A DNA stretch of 64,000 nt from Amia ocellicauda. Its lineage: Eukaryota > Chordata > Actinopteri > Amiiformes > Amiidae. The DNA lies in contig NC_089855.1 of assembly GCF_036373705.1 (NCBI RefSeq), forward strand, positions 34,713,219 through 34,777,218. The letters are read 5' to 3'. Numbering within the stretch: the first letter of the stretch is position 1; every line of letters starts with the position of its first letter. The notes under the pieces are model-generated. The model saw nothing but the letters and a program-made list of their open reading frames with translations, made no database searches and was not told the origin of the DNA. Shown one piece after another: positions 36,158 to 48,624 of this stretch. The position numbers were made by a program, and so were the translations under genes.

Positions 36158-37895
36158 AGACCACGGGGTTGTCAGGACCTCAGTTCATCTTCTTATCTGA
36201 AAAATGCATAATGAATGCCATGCAAGATCAATGTGACCATATAGAAGTGGTCTGTTGCTGGGCTTGTGGTCAGTCCCTATGGATGTCACCACAGACGCTT
36301 GGTCTCCAGGAAGAAAGGGAGCCATTTATACAGTGTAAAAGTACATCACAGAGACAGCTTGAGAGCCTTGAGGTGGCTGTGGATCACGAGGCATTCATTA
36401 ATGTGTAGCTAAGTTTAGGATGTCAGTTTCCCCCATTTCAAAATTTGATATCTTCTGAAGTATAAACCACACATTTATCACCGAACAGAAAGCACTTGGT
36501 TTTTTTGAGTCAGTCATGTGTGCATGATCACTCTTTACTTGTATGTGTATTGAACTCTCTGTTACTCTGTGGCAAGGAATATCAACTATTATTATTATTA
36601 TTATTTATTCATATCTTTATTAGTAGTACTTAGTTAGCAGGTACTTAACCCATGTCAACTAGGTTTCACAAGCCATTTGAATGTGATCTCTATTATACAA
36701 TGTTCGATACAAGCAGCCCCTGCAATATTTTGTATATGTTGAACATTGTATATTCCAGTCACACTAATGACATTCTGTTTTAATGGTAATGCTTCCAGTT
36801 TCACAAAATTAGGTGCACTGGCTTACAGAGTTTCTCCTTACCGATGGAGAACACTTGTGTTCTCTACAGACTCTTTACAACATTTCACAATGTTGCAGGA
36901 TGGCCGGGGTGGGTTAGGGAAAAGGTCCGATGCTCATTGCTTTTGCCTACAAACTTAAAGATAAGGGCCACCAGTCCTTAAGAACAAGATAATCCAAATG
37001 TAAAGCAAGGACACACAATAACTCTGAATGTACATAATTTCAATCACAACCAGTCCAAGAAAACAGAGGTGCTCCACTCAATAGGAAATGGGTAATCATC
37101 ACTGTAGGTTTCATACAGAACAGGTGTTCAATTAGCTATGGTTATGTAACGTACAGGAGTTGGGTGAGTGTTACCTGTATGACTGGGAGAGGTCATAAGA
37201 TGTGGAAAATCCTGAAACATTGCATGACAGCAGTAATATCGCAGGCAATCTATACAATGTGTCATGGGTGTATCAAAAATATACACTTACCTTGTGTGTG
37301 CAGCTGAGGGTGTTGTTCAAATAGTGAAAATATTAGTATGAAGAATATATATAGCTGTAGTTTCTCCAGTTTGACTTTTTCTGCATTTTCACCAACTTTC
37401 AACACAACACATTTTTGTAATGTATAACCTTCATGGTCACAAATTCCTTGCATTCCCTTCTCATCAGTATCAACTGATCCCTCCCTCTTATTGTGGCTGA
37501 TATGCAGAAATGATCAAGTCTACCACACTAGCAGGCATCAAACAAGTAACTTAAATGGAGATGAATCAACATTACTACTATAGATAGTATACTAGCATGT
37601 CAATGACTGAGTCAAGATTCAAGATGCAGACTTTGGGCTGTAAGGCTGTGAAGAATTGCACATTAAACCAAACTTTAGCTAGCCCCAGATCCCAAGAAGT
37701 GCCCTACATTCTGGAGAATAGTTTCTAGAATCAAAAACGTGTCATACGAAACATGCGGCAGCACCCAACTGTGACAGCACCCAACTGGCTGAGAGTCACT
37801 GGGATTGTAGTGGTAGACCAGACACAGGCCAGGCTGCAGCAGCATAGTCTACTAGTGACTTTCTACTAAATTATGTGTATGTACCTCTGTGTTGG
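36158..37895. other. Intergenic DNA, possible old SINEs
   Basis: No gene supported. Stretches at 36160-36410 and 37600-37860 are GC-richer and SINE-like in texture, but I cannot match them to a named family. A short (ATT)n run lies near 36584-36606. Confidence 0.4.
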
Positions 37896-38260
37896 TGTCA
37901 CACTCTATGGGTGTATAGCTTGACACTCTTCCAAATGACTACACCACCTCGAGTTTATGAGTGAGGGGCTTGACACAACTCTTTCCTCACACAGGTTCGG
38001 CTCAGGACCCCAGGGCATCACAACAAGGACAGGTAAGTTTATTAGCACCACAATTAAACAGATGGGCAGGAAATGGAGACCACAATACACCACAATACAA
38101 ATACAACAAGTCTGAAGGACATAATTAATTATTCTAATTAAGAACACTAAAATACTTTTAATAGCTTGGGTATGTATTAATACTAAATAAAAGCCTAGAT
38201 TACCCCTAAAATAAATTAATAAAAATAACTGGCCACTATAAAAAGCTTAAAAATCTCCCT
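37896..38260 (-). mobile_element. LTR fragment, third copy of the 14197 family
   Basis: Read on the minus strand it ends AGAGTGTGACA at 37896. Upstream it shows GAGGTGGTGTAGTC, a CCTCACTCAT block, GAGCCGAACC and GATGCCCTGGGG. The same order of motifs lies at the 3' ends of 14197-15477 and 21950-22359. The 5' boundary is not resolved and the LTR may extend to about 39 kb. Confidence 0.5.
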
Positions 38261-38269
38261 TAATCCAAC

Positions 38270-38934
38270 CCCACCCACAAATGTCAGCAACAAGCAATTC
38301 CCCCTTATAAGCAATATTAAACTTCAATGGCACCGATTGTTAATTATGTAACAGTACTGAACATGGTTTCTCTCTCCCCTCCAGTTGACGGTGCTGGCTG
38401 CAAGCAGAATAATTAGTTAACACTAATGTAAGTCCAAGTACTCGTAGACCTGTAGACCCAACAACCCTTGGTAAGTGAGTTTATATGTTCACTGTCATTT
38501 CCCTTTCTCTTCTTTCCCAGTTATCCACAGAACCACTCCCAAAAAGGTAAGTTTAACACTGTTTCAAATATGAGTCCTTAGTGTTTAACGGCTAATCAGT
38601 CTTAATTTCCTTAAGGTCCTCCTTCCCCTCTACTGAAGCGAAATGCTGCACTGGTCCTGAATCTCAAGCTGACTACCTTCTCCAATTGCAGCACCCTATA
38701 AATCTTGAGCTGTGATCGGGGGGGGGGGGGCATGTGAATTGAATGATTGGAAGGAATGCGGGTGAGTATGTGTCTGTAATTTGAGTCACAGCCCCCTCTT
38801 TGACACTTGTTTTAAAGTGTGAAGGAAGTGATTGCTCAGCCAAGAGATCCTGTGGAGGAGCCCATTGTTTTGTTATTGGATGCATTACGAAGCAATGTTT
38901 ATTAGTTTATAGATATATTGAATCATATTATAGA

Positions 38935-38935
<1 letters not shown>
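38270..38935. other. Intergenic DNA, possible LTR continuation
   Basis: May be the remainder of the minus-strand LTR. It contains a G-run at 38718-38729. No gene. Confidence 0.35.

Positions 38936-38986
<51 letters not shown>
38936..38986. repeat. (TTA)n microsatellite
   Basis: About 16 ATT/TTA units. Confidence 0.95.
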
Positions 38987-39429
38987 ATATAATAATGTAT
39001 TTTGTAGTTTTAATTCCATGATAGATTACTGCTATTACTACTAATAATAGAATGTTGTGATACAGTGATTTCACTTTATAAGCCTATAAAATGTGTATTT
39101 GTACATTTCAGCTGTAATAATGTTTACCCTGCAACATAGAGATTTTCCTCCTGAATTTTGAAACAGTTTTCCAGAATGGGAATAAATTCACCCCTAGCAG
39201 CAGCAACAATTCACTACACCACTGAGGTGAAGAAGGGAGGAGTCACTGCCTAGCCCATTAGACCTAAAACAAATTAGACTGAAAATCAGCAGCCCCTCCT
39301 CCCAGTGACAAGTAATCCAAATCACACTTCAAAACACTGTCCGAAAGATGGAGAGAGTTTCCCTTGACACAACACTGAGGCTCAGTTTAGCATTTTCTGG
39401 TGCATAGTTAAGAGTACCACCCACTGGTC

Positions 39430-39545
39430 CAGGGTCACCACTTCTGGCAATAATCTCAGTCCAAGTAGTGAATAGGCCTAGCCCTGCTTAGCTGAGCTGA
39501 GATCAGACTGCTAGCCACTAATGACTACAAATTGGTGCACACATA
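39430..39545 (-). mobile_element. 5S rRNA-derived SINE head
   Basis: On the minus strand the segment reads GTCTGATCTCAGCTCAGCT, AAGCAGGGCTAGGCCT and then ACTTGGACTGAGA. This follows the 5S rRNA order: GTCTGATCTCGGAAGCTAAGC (box A), AGGGTCGGGCCTGG, and TACTTGGATGGGAGACC (intermediate element and box C). The many substitutions exclude a working 5S gene. The body of the SINE probably continues leftwards to about 39,200. Confidence 0.7.
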
Positions 39546-39866
39546 AAAATATTTGATCATTTATTCATCCTGCATGTATACACTGCTCCGCCTACTTAAA
39601 AATGGCATCAAGGCATTTTATATCTTATATGTCATCTGTACATCATCAGTATCCTCTATTAAAAAAAAACAACAACTGTGCAATATGGGTGTAATCCACT
39701 TCCTATTACCGAGCACACCTAAGAAGAAAGTGATTTAGAAAGTGTAAAGGAACAGGCTGACTTGGGTTACGTATTATTTATATGTGCTTTTGAACTAGTT
39801 AAGACACACAGCTGAATGCTAATTATATTGAAAGTGACAAAAAGAAAAATCACATACATGGTTTGA

Positions 39867-39867
<1 letters not shown>

Positions 39868-39920
<53 letters not shown>
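39868..39920. repeat. (TA)n microsatellite
   Basis: About 26 TA units. Confidence 0.96.
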
Positions 39921-39923
<3 letters not shown>

Positions 39924-40964
39924 ATTAAAAAAATTAAGTCCCCCTAAATATGAAAAAAAAATAAACAAACCACAAAAAAAGTAGTCTGCAGCCTGGACAA
40001 TCTCACAGTTGCTTTTATATTTCTATGACTCCTGTTGCTTTCCAAATTTCATTTTTCCAGCTTCCAGAATAACATTTGCTTTAATACTCTCAAGATCCAG
40101 TGAAAACAAACCAACCTGAGAAACAATGGTCATTCAATGCCTTAATTTGGGCAGGTTGGAGATTAAAGACTACACAGCTTGGGCCTGGCTGTATTACTGG
40201 GATTTTTGCCCAGTTGTACTGTCATGACTGGACAAGGCTACAAGGGGTTCAAATAAACCTATCAGTATAATACATGTTCAACAATTTTTCTTAATTATAT
40301 GACATATATAACATAAATGTTCACACAAAAAGAAACAGCATGAGATGTATAAGATTGGCACAAAATAATGTCAAGTCAAAACCAAAACTGTAACATAGTT
40401 AAGTTTTGTATAATTGCATGAGAAAAGAACATTTCAAGCTGGGTTAAAAAACTGTTTTTCCACAGTTCTTATTGCCCCCCTAACACTTTTAAGATCAGCT
40501 ACCCCTCCCTACTTTATTACACCCAGTTTTGTTTATAATTGCTTTCCAGCATGCAAATGTATATTAACCATTTAAGGCTGCTGTATTGGCCCTGTGCAAA
40601 AATGACCACCTCCCCAAAAAAGGAAACAAGAAAAAACAGCTTTATCAATTCGTAATTGTCCAATCATTTTATTGCACAGGTTTTTATTTTTTATTTTTTG
40701 GCTGTCAGCTAAATCGTCAAGAACAGGAAGCGTGTGGCGCGCCGCATGTAGGCAGATTGGTGTAAGATAACTTTGTTCGCAATGGCCGTCTGATTAGCCT
40801 GGGTCAGGGGCTGCTTTATTGGCACAATCTCGCCGTCACGCATGAGCACACCTATTCAATAGCTCCACCGCACTCCATCATGACATCATGTCTTTGTTAG
40901 AAATCCCCACTGCATTCACAGGCCCACATGCGGCTTAGTTGGTGCTCCCTGCTATATCAACAAG

Positions 40965-41592
40965 CATTGCTTTTAAAGGGAGGGGGAATAGCCTCTGGGA
41001 TTTTTGTGTTGCCTTTCACAACATTTAAATTTTGACCACATTTCTTGACATAATAAATAAATACATACACACACACACATACATACATACATACATACAT
41101 ACTATCAACTACTTCTTCAAGATTAGCATGTGACTAATTGCTATTACATTCCATGACAAAATACCAATTTGTTGCCCAAAAGGTTCTTAACTAAAGGCTG
41201 AATTTATATTAAATATGTTAGCCAAGATAGCACTTTACTTTTACAGCCGTGACTGTTTTAATCTCAGATTTATAACCTGGACAGTACATAATATTCATTG
41301 TTTTCATTATGTACAATCCACAGTTACTGAAAAGAAGAGCTGGGTGAGTATTTTATTACTTATCATAAACTGTCCCATTTCTGAAATATTAAACTGTGAA
41401 ATGTGAAATATAAAAAAGTAATTACTAGTGAATACTGCCATAGTGAACAATGTATTTAGTGTTTTATCCTTTATGAGGAAAGGGAATCTCTTAGACCTAG
41501 ACCAAGTCAATGCTTTAACCCACATGTGAATCACAAGTTGCAAACCTGTATCCTACGTGGTTTAATTGTCAGAAGCCACTTTCTACAATCAT
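40965..41592 (+). repeat. Tandem duplication, first unit (A-B)
   Basis: Part A (about 40965-41060) contains GACCACATTTCTTGACATAA and TAAATAAATACAT, then a (CATA)n run at 41061-41102. Part B (about 41110-41592) contains GTGACTAATTGCTATTAC, ACCTGGACAG(T/C)ACATAATATT and ends GTCAGAAGCCACTTTCTAC. A recurs at 41592-41680 and B recurs at 43448-43898, all in the same orientation. No coding function. Confidence 0.8.
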
Positions 41593-41674
41593 TGCTTTTT
41601 AAGGAGAGCAGCCATAGCCTTTTACAAGCTACCGTTTGACCACATCTTGACATAATAAATCAATATAAAAATAC

Positions 41675-41680
<6 letters not shown>
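41592..41680 (+). repeat. Tandem duplication, second A part
   Basis: ATTGCTTTTTAAGGAGAG and GACCACATCTTGACATAATA match 40965-41060 with short gaps. It runs straight on from the end of unit B, giving A-B-A'. A long (AAT)n run follows at 41675-41724. Confidence 0.75.

Positions 41681-41724
<44 letters not shown>
41675..41724. repeat. (AAT)n microsatellite
   Basis: About 16 units; at the same relative place in unit A there is a (CATA)n run. Confidence 0.95.
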
Positions 41725-41726
<2 letters not shown>

Positions 41727-43447
41727 AAAAACATACATACAGACATCCCCAATTTCCCACAATTCAGCACCACAATGTTTTTTTTTAATCATTCTTTCAC
41801 ACCATGCTGCAGCCAATGACTAGAATTATAATGTCCAATTTTCATTGGCTGTTTAAAAAAAAGGACCACTGGGGCATCAAGCAGAATCAACCCAATTTAA
41901 TTCAGGCCCACATTTTGGACACTAAAGGTATATACAGTACACCTGGACTTATTGCTTCCCACACAGATTTTTCCCTAGTGCAAATAATGTATTGAAAGGA
42001 TGGGCCAATCAACACAAGCTATCAGAAAAATGTGTATGTCACATTAGCAAAAGAAAAATAGAGGATTAAGGGAAAACTGAACTAAATGAAAATTACTCAT
42101 TACCAAAGTAAGAGTCTGCTTTTAGCATATGAGGGATTTACACACACAGAAAAAAAAAACAGATCAATTTGAATAGCCACAGCAATAGTAATATTATACT
42201 GTCCAACTCATGATCAGTGATTTGTACATAAGCTTGTAAGCAAGAAAGCATGAAGTAAAATTATATGCAGGTTGCAACAGAAACCAAGTCACTGTAAAGG
42301 GAAACAGCAGCCGACTCTCACTCCAGCACACTAGAGCTCCAAACAGTAAGCCCTTGGGGGTAATGGGTCTGTGTCCTAAAAAATAAAAAAATAAAAAACT
42401 GAAAACAAAATGGCCACAGGGGTAACATAAATTAAATTGTCTTGCATGAATGATGGAAAATAAGGAGAAAAATCACTCCCATTGTTACATGGAAACCCAC
42501 ACATAAATACTTAAGGGTGGCGGCACCCAGCTGCACAGGATACTTCAGATCATGGTAATGAATTATCCATACATTATGGGTCAAATGCTTATTCCTTTCA
42601 TAAAAGAAATAAGCATGGATCTGCTAGTCTATGAAATAGTGTTCTCAAAGAGCACAGGCTTCCAAGAGAGAAAACAAAGAATGTAGAAATGTAGACACAA
42701 AAAATTAACATTACATTCTCTGGCAATAGCTCTGGTGGACATCCCTGCAGTCAGCATGCCAATTGCACGCACCCTGAAAACTGCAACACCTGTCAGGTGG
42801 ATGGATGATCTTGGCAAAGACAAAAATGCTCATTAACAGGGATGTAAACACATTTGTTCACAAAATCTGAGACAAATAAGGTTTTTGTGTGTATTGAAAA
42901 TATATGGGATCTTCATTTCAGCTCATGAAACATGGGAACAACACTTTACATTTATATTTCTGTTCAGTATATAATATATTGCATGTATCAGGTGAATGTC
43001 AATGCATTTTTTACAATGTCCATGTGTTCAGGAGAGGTGAATGTCCTGTATCAACCATGTGTTCCATTTGTCTGTAAAGATTGTTCCTCATACAGCAATA
43101 TTAAAAATTGAGAGAGAGCTAACTAACATTTTCTTAGCTCAATGTTTCCTTTATTCATTTTATGCTCATTTTCCAGTGTGGAGTTTGCACGTTCTCCATC
43201 ATTGCTGTGTGGGTTTTTTGATAACTTTAAATCTCGAATTATGGAGCTAATAACAGTAAAAAACATTAACTAAGTTTAATTAAGATCAAAATTAAACCAA
43301 TGCCCAGTCCAAATAAAGATTTATTTCAGTTAGTGAGATCTGAACTGTAACGAAAACCTGGATACCTAATTTGAAGTCTGCTGTGGATTTTGACAAAATC
43401 AGAAAAAAAATTAAATACCAGTTATAACTATTTTCTTTTTCCTTATC
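41725..43447. other. 1.7-kb segment separating A' from B'
   Basis: Apart from the Tc1-like fragment at 42705-42969 no gene or named repeat was recognised. Because it splits the second duplication unit, it may be one or more later insertions. Confidence 0.4.
42705..42969 (-). mobile_element. Tc1-like 5' end fragment
   Basis: The right edge TTATATTTCTGTTCAG plus TA at 42968-42969 is the reverse of a familiar fish Tc1 terminus (TACTGAACAGAAATATAA). On the minus strand, from about 42823, the peptide IHLTGVAVFRVRAIGMLTAG then MSTRAIARECNVN is the start of the transposase helix-turn-helix. The rest is missing. Confidence 0.72.
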
Positions 43448-43898
43448 AATAATGTCTTTAAGACTAGAATGTGACTAATTGCTATTACGATCCATGACTA
43501 AATGTAAATTGTCACCCAAACAAAACCATTTATACATAAAGGCTGAGTTTTTATTAAATATGTCTATAAGCCAATAGAGTACTTTTTAAGATCAGACTTA
43601 AAACCTGGACAGCACATAATATTAGTTTTCATTATGCACAATCCAGATACTGAACAGAAATGCTCGGTGAGTATTTTATTACTTATAGTAAAGTGTGTAT
43701 TAAACCTACTAATTGAAATAGAATAATTATTCTTTATAAAATAAATGATTATTTCAAAAGTGTATTTAGTGTTGTATCCTTTATTTGGAAAGGAAATCAC
43801 TTAGGCCTAGACTTTAACCCACCTGTGATTCACAAGTTACAAACCTGTATACTATTGTGGTTTATTTATTGTCAGAAGCCACTTTCTACTACTAAAAT
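43448..43898 (+). repeat. Tandem duplication, second B part
   Basis: Same order of motifs as 41110-41592: GTGACTAATTGCTATTAC, a TTTTTATTAAATATGT run, AAACCTGGACAGCACATAAT, GTGAGTATTTTATTACTTAT, GTGTATTTAGTGTTGTATCC and GTCAGAAGCCACTTTCTAC. By eye the two B copies are clearly related but carry many small indels, so the duplication is old. Confidence 0.8.
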
Positions 43899-44319
43899 GT
43901 GCTCTGTTCCATCACTGTTCCAAGCCTGTGTGTAAAGTGAAAGTAAATATTCAAACCAGATGTTCTACAAGGGCAGCAGTCTAAAGAAAATATTTTTGAT
44001 GCAAATATGTATTGCTGAAGTCGCCCTGGAAAAGTAATAATTAATTAATAGAAATATTTAATAATAATAATAAGAATAAGAATAAGAATAATAACCATAA
44101 TAATCATAATAATCATAATAATAATTACAATTACTGGTGACTTGAACATGACGTAATTTCTATTGCCATTATACTGACCTCGAGACTCCGAACTCCACAC
44201 CCCCGGGACAAGACAACCTTTCCTTTCATACCAAAACACGAACCCCACCCAGGACGATTCATGGAGGGATAGTGTACATGTCACCCAGCAGTGGGTATTG
44301 TGATTAATTTAAATGATTA

Positions 44320-45955
44320 TACAGTGCATCCGGAAAGTATTCACAGCGCTTCACTTTTTCCACATTTTGTTATGTTACAGCCTTATTCCAAAATTGATTA
44401 ATTATTTTCCTAAAAATTCTACAAACAATACCCCATAATGACAACGTGAAAGACGTTTGTTTGAAATCTTTGCAAATGTATTAAAAATAAAAAACAAAAA
44501 AAGCACATAAGTACTGTATTCACAGCCTTTGCCATGACACACAAAATTGAGCTCAGGTGCATCCTGTTTCCACTGATCATCCTTGAGATGTTTCTACAAC
44601 TTGACTGGAGTCCACCTGTGGTAAATTCAGTTGATTGGACATGATTTGGAAAGGCACACACCTGTCTATATAAGGTCCCACATTAACAGTGTATGTCAGA
44701 TCACAAACCAAGCCATGAAATCCAAGGAATTGTCTGTAGACCTCCGAGACAGGATTCTATCGAGGAACAGATCTGGGGAAGGGTACAGAAAAATTTCTGC
44801 AGCATTGAAGGTCCCAATGAGCACAGTGACCTCCATCATCCATAAATGGAAGAAGTTTGGAACCACCAGGACTCTTCCTAGAGCTGGCCGCCTGGCCAAA
44901 CTGAGCAATCGGGGGAGAAGGGCCTTAGTCAGGGAGGTGACCAAGAACCCAATGGTCACTCTGACAGAGCTCCAGCGTGTCTCTGTTGGGGAGAGGAGAA
45001 CCTTCCAGAAGAACAACCATCTCTGCAGCACTCCACCAATCAGGCCTGTATGGTAGAGTGGCCAGATGGAAGCCACTCCTCAGTAAAAGGCACATGACAG
45101 CCCGCCTGGAGTTTGCCAAAAGGCACCTGAAGGACTCTCAGACCATGAGAAACAAAATTCTCTGGTCTGATGAAACAAAGAGTGAACTCTTTGGCCTGAA
45201 TTGCAAGCGTCATGTCTGGAGGAAACTAGGCACCGCTCATCACCTGGCCAATACCATCCCTACAGTGAAGCATGGTGGTGGGAGCATCATGCTGTGGGGA
45301 TGTTTTTCAGCAGCAGGAACTGGGAGACTAGTCCGGATCGAGGGAAAGATGAATGCAGCAATGTACAGAGACATCCTTGATGAAAACCTGCTTCAGAGCG
45401 CTCTGGACCTCAGACTGGGGTGAAGGTTCATCTTCCAACAGGACAATGACCCTAAGCACACAGCCAAGATAACAAAGGAGTGGCTACAGAACAACTCTGT
45501 GAATGTCCTTGAGTGGCCCAGCCAGAGCCCAGACTTGAACCCGATTGAACATCTCGGAGAGATCTGAAAATGGCTGTGCACTGATGCTCCCCCTCCAACC
45601 TGATGGAGCTTGAGAGGTCCTGCAAAGAAGAATGGGAGAAACTGCCCAAAAATAGGTGTGCCAAGCTTGTAGCATCATATTCAAAAAGACTTGAGGCTGT
45701 AATTGGTGCCAAAGGTGCTTCAACAAAGTATTGAGCAAAGGCTGTGAATACTTACGTACATGTGCTTTTTTTATTTTTTATTTTTAATAAATTTGAAAAG
45801 ATTTCAAACAAATTTCTTTCACGTTGTCATTATGGGGTATTGTTTGTAGAATTTTGAAGAAAATAATTAATTTAATTAATTTTGAAATAAGGCTGTAACA
45901 TAACAAAATGTGGAAAAAGTGAAGCCGTGTGAATACTTTCCGGATGCACTTCCTA
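44320..45955 (+). mobile_element. Full-length decayed Tc1-like transposon
   Basis: The left end begins TACAGTGCATCCGGAAAGTA, and the right end is the inverse (TACTTTCCGGATGCACT) with two extra bases before TA. The inverted repeats extend about 190 bp and include an inner copy of the terminal motif around the shared CCATAATGACAACGTGAAAG. Length is about 1.63 kb, the normal size for this type. Confidence 0.9.
44715..45734 (+). pseudogene. Tc1-like (DD34E) transposase, broken
   Basis: ATG at 44715 opens MKSKELSVDLRDRILSRNRS, the first helix-turn-helix. STVTSIIHKWKKFGT and the GRLAKLSNRGRRALVREV region follow. A frameshift lies near 44985. The catalytic half shows [12 protein letters not shown] (first Asp) and [15 protein letters not shown], then a TGA at 45421-45423. 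After it come [13 protein letters not shown] (second Asp) and [10 protein letters not shown] (Glu). One T missing near 45557 shifts the frame again. The family C-terminus ending in ...STKY closes at 45732-45734. The triad is intact, but three lesions prevent expression. Confidence 0.92.
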
Positions 45956-46159
45956 CAATGTATTTGGGATACAGCAAAGGCTGTATTACATTAATCTCAT
46001 GTTTCATTTAACAATGAGAATAAAATACAAGAACACATCAAGAATCAACTGTGAAAACAGGACTTAAATTACACAACTGGGGGAAAATCTGCATTCAAGA
46101 GAACAGTATACAAAATGTAAACATGTTTCTGACTTCTGTCAGACACCAAATAACACCAA

Positions 46160-46460
46160 CATAAAGGAATTCTGCCCTTCACTTTTTACCAGTGCTGAAT
46201 TTGGCCATAAAAGGAAATCCAGTGATACAAATGGAAACTGTATTTAAAGTAATTCAAAATGGGAAATAGGAGACACTTCTTCATGCAGAGAGTTGTGGCA
46301 GTCTGAAACAAAGTCCCCAGCCATGCTGTTGAAGCCAACTCTTTGGGAACCTTCAAAAATAGATGGTATGTGATTCTTGGATCACTACAGTTATTATAGG
46401 TACCAAACTAGCATGATGGGATGGGTGGCTTGCTCTCATTTGTTGACTTTTTTTATCTAT
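46160..46460 (+). mobile_element. Decayed LINE 3' end, sibling of 35810-36157
   Basis: The peptide fragments NRRHFFMQRVVAV and HAVEANSLGTFKNR are the C-terminal signature of the same reverse transcriptase family. They are followed by a degraded tail (ACTAGCATGATGGGATGGGT, GGCTTGCTCTCATTTGTTGAC). Confidence 0.65.
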
Positions 46461-47694
46461 GTAAATATTGTATACCACTAGACTTGTCAAGCATTCCTCA
46501 TTATCAAAGACAAAATCTGGAGGAAAAGAACACATTAATTCAGAGTATTGTATAAAAATAGTTGTTACTTGTGTGTGTGTATGTGTGTAATTGCCAGAAT
46601 TCCTTTTAATTGAGAAGGCTTTCTGTTTCCAATGTAAAACACTGGCTTTATTCATCTGTTTTAAAATAGTGAAAACACTGTCCAGATATGATGGTCATGT
46701 GAAGTTCTTTTTTATCAAATAAACACTTTCTGAACATTTCATACATTTCAGTTTAGACAATTGGGTCCAAAACTAAACAAAACAAAATCCTTTATTCTTA
46801 TAGGATGTGAAAAGGTTCATAACAGAAATGTAGATAAGTCTGGAAACTTAAATATTTCCTTGATGCAAATAAATTTGTCAGAAGATCTACTCACATTTAA
46901 GCTAATTAATGAGATGTAGTTCATGAGATCTCTTGTGGATGAGAGGATGGAATGGATTGACATCTGTTTAACAAGAGTAAGGCACTGGGCCAACAATGGC
47001 TTAGTTTCCACATATGGTTTGAATTTGCTTAAGTTAAAATAAATAAATGACCCTCTCCATTTTAGATCACTACCCATCCCTGGGAAAGCTTTTCTTTGCA
47101 CTGGATGTCACATTAAAATTAATAAAAGGTGAGGTTTAATATGCAAATTAGACATGTGCAGATCATCTGCAGGTGCATTTCATATTGGCCCTATTTCGGT
47201 GCCTGTAATTTTTTCTGTCCAGCTGTTTTTTGAAATGTATCAGTACCTCAAGTAGACAACCACAACCAAAAATGTTTTTTTCAAGAATTGAATAAGTTCT
47301 TAGTTAGAAGTTAAATTAATTTATTGTTTTTATAAGATGTAGGATCTAACTTCATTCATCTACAATAAGGTAAGAAACAAAACCATAAAAAATGTAAAAC
47401 TGACACAAGGTATTTGTGTAAAATTATTACAATTATAAAAGGTTGGGGTCTGGGGACCACTAATACCCTGTTTCCACTGTCCATGCTCAGGTGCACCTCG
47501 GCATGGCCATGCCGTACCCTACACTTAATGCATTGCATTTTAGGTACAGCTGCCCCAGTAAGTGAATGCGAGACATGAAAGGTCAAAACGCGTTCTGTGA
47601 TACTCTGCATTCTATTCTAGGATTTAGGATTCAAAAACATTAAAATGCAATAAACCTTGTACTGAAATGTTTTGCAATATTTACCAGTCTTACA

Positions 47695-48624
47695 TAAGGT
47701 GACCAGATTTTCAAAAGTAGAAATTGTATTTATTTATTTATTTTTTAATTTTTTTATAAAACACATCATTTAAAAATATGGTAATTGTTAAAAAAGGTTA
47801 CAATTTCCACATATCTGCTGATGTTTCAACTAGTTTATTTTCTTTTATGAGCAGCACATACAAAAATAACAAATGTTTATGACTTCTCCCTGTATCATGA
47901 TCCGATTAAAACTATGATCTGATTGTAACTTACTTTGCAGAACGTATTCTTAAGAACAACTAATACATTTATATAGTATCATGAATATGCCTACAGATCC
48001 ATAACCTACTCATTGTTATTAGCAATTTGTCCTGGATAACCTCCACATAAGCTTAATCAATTACAATAAGTGTCCCTATATACATTAATTACACATCTCT
48101 AACATGGGATTCCGTTAAAAAAAACCTTGTCCAGACACCGTTGTGAATGGATCAGGTAGTAGCTGTTTTAATCAAAAAAATGTCAAGGTAGTGATTTATT
48201 TCTGCCGTCAGTAAATTTAAGAAACATCTGCCTGCCATTTGTCAAATTCACATTGGTTTCACAGGCAACTGGAAGTCTGCACACAAAACCATCTATATTA
48301 GCATTATCGTATTACATATACACTCACCTAAAGGATTATTAGGAACACCTGTTTCTCATTAATGCAATTATCTAACCAACCAATCACATGGCAGTTGCTT
48401 CAATGCATTTAGGGGTGTGGTCCTGGTCAAGACAATCTCCTGAACTCCAAACTGAATGTCTGAATGGGAAATAAAGGTGATTTAAGCAATTTTGAGCGTG
48501 GCATGGTTGTTGGTGCCAGACGGTTTTAAGTTAAAAGTTTTAAGTGAGTCGGAACAAGGGAAACAGGGATGTTTAATTAAAATCCAGGACCTTCCCGGTA
48601 AAACCTGGATGTATGGTCACCCTA
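47695..48624. mobile_element. hAT-type nonautonomous element with perfect 8-bp duplication
   Basis: The ends are TAAGGTGACCAG on the left and, reversed, TAGGGTGACCAT on the right. GTCTTACA flanks both sides exactly (47687-47694 and 48625-48632). No transposase frame is visible inside. It carries a fragment of the DD36E transposon. Confidence 0.82.
48319..48523 (+). mobile_element. DD36E Tc1/mariner fragment, copy B
   Basis: It starts at a TA followed by CACTCACCTAAAGGATTATT. It is nearly identical to the first ~210 bp of copies A and C, through the start codon and first residues of the transposase, and stops at CCAGACGG. The remaining 1 kb and the right terminus are missing. It has a CAATT deletion just inside the left end compared with copy A. 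Confidence 0.9.

Noticed and set aside
39430..39545. A functional 5S rRNA gene
   Set aside because: Box C and the intermediate element are too diverged and flanking structure is absent; it fits a SINE head better.
44696..45076. 126-codon minus-strand frame
   Set aside because: Antisense of the Tc1 transposase at 44715-45734.
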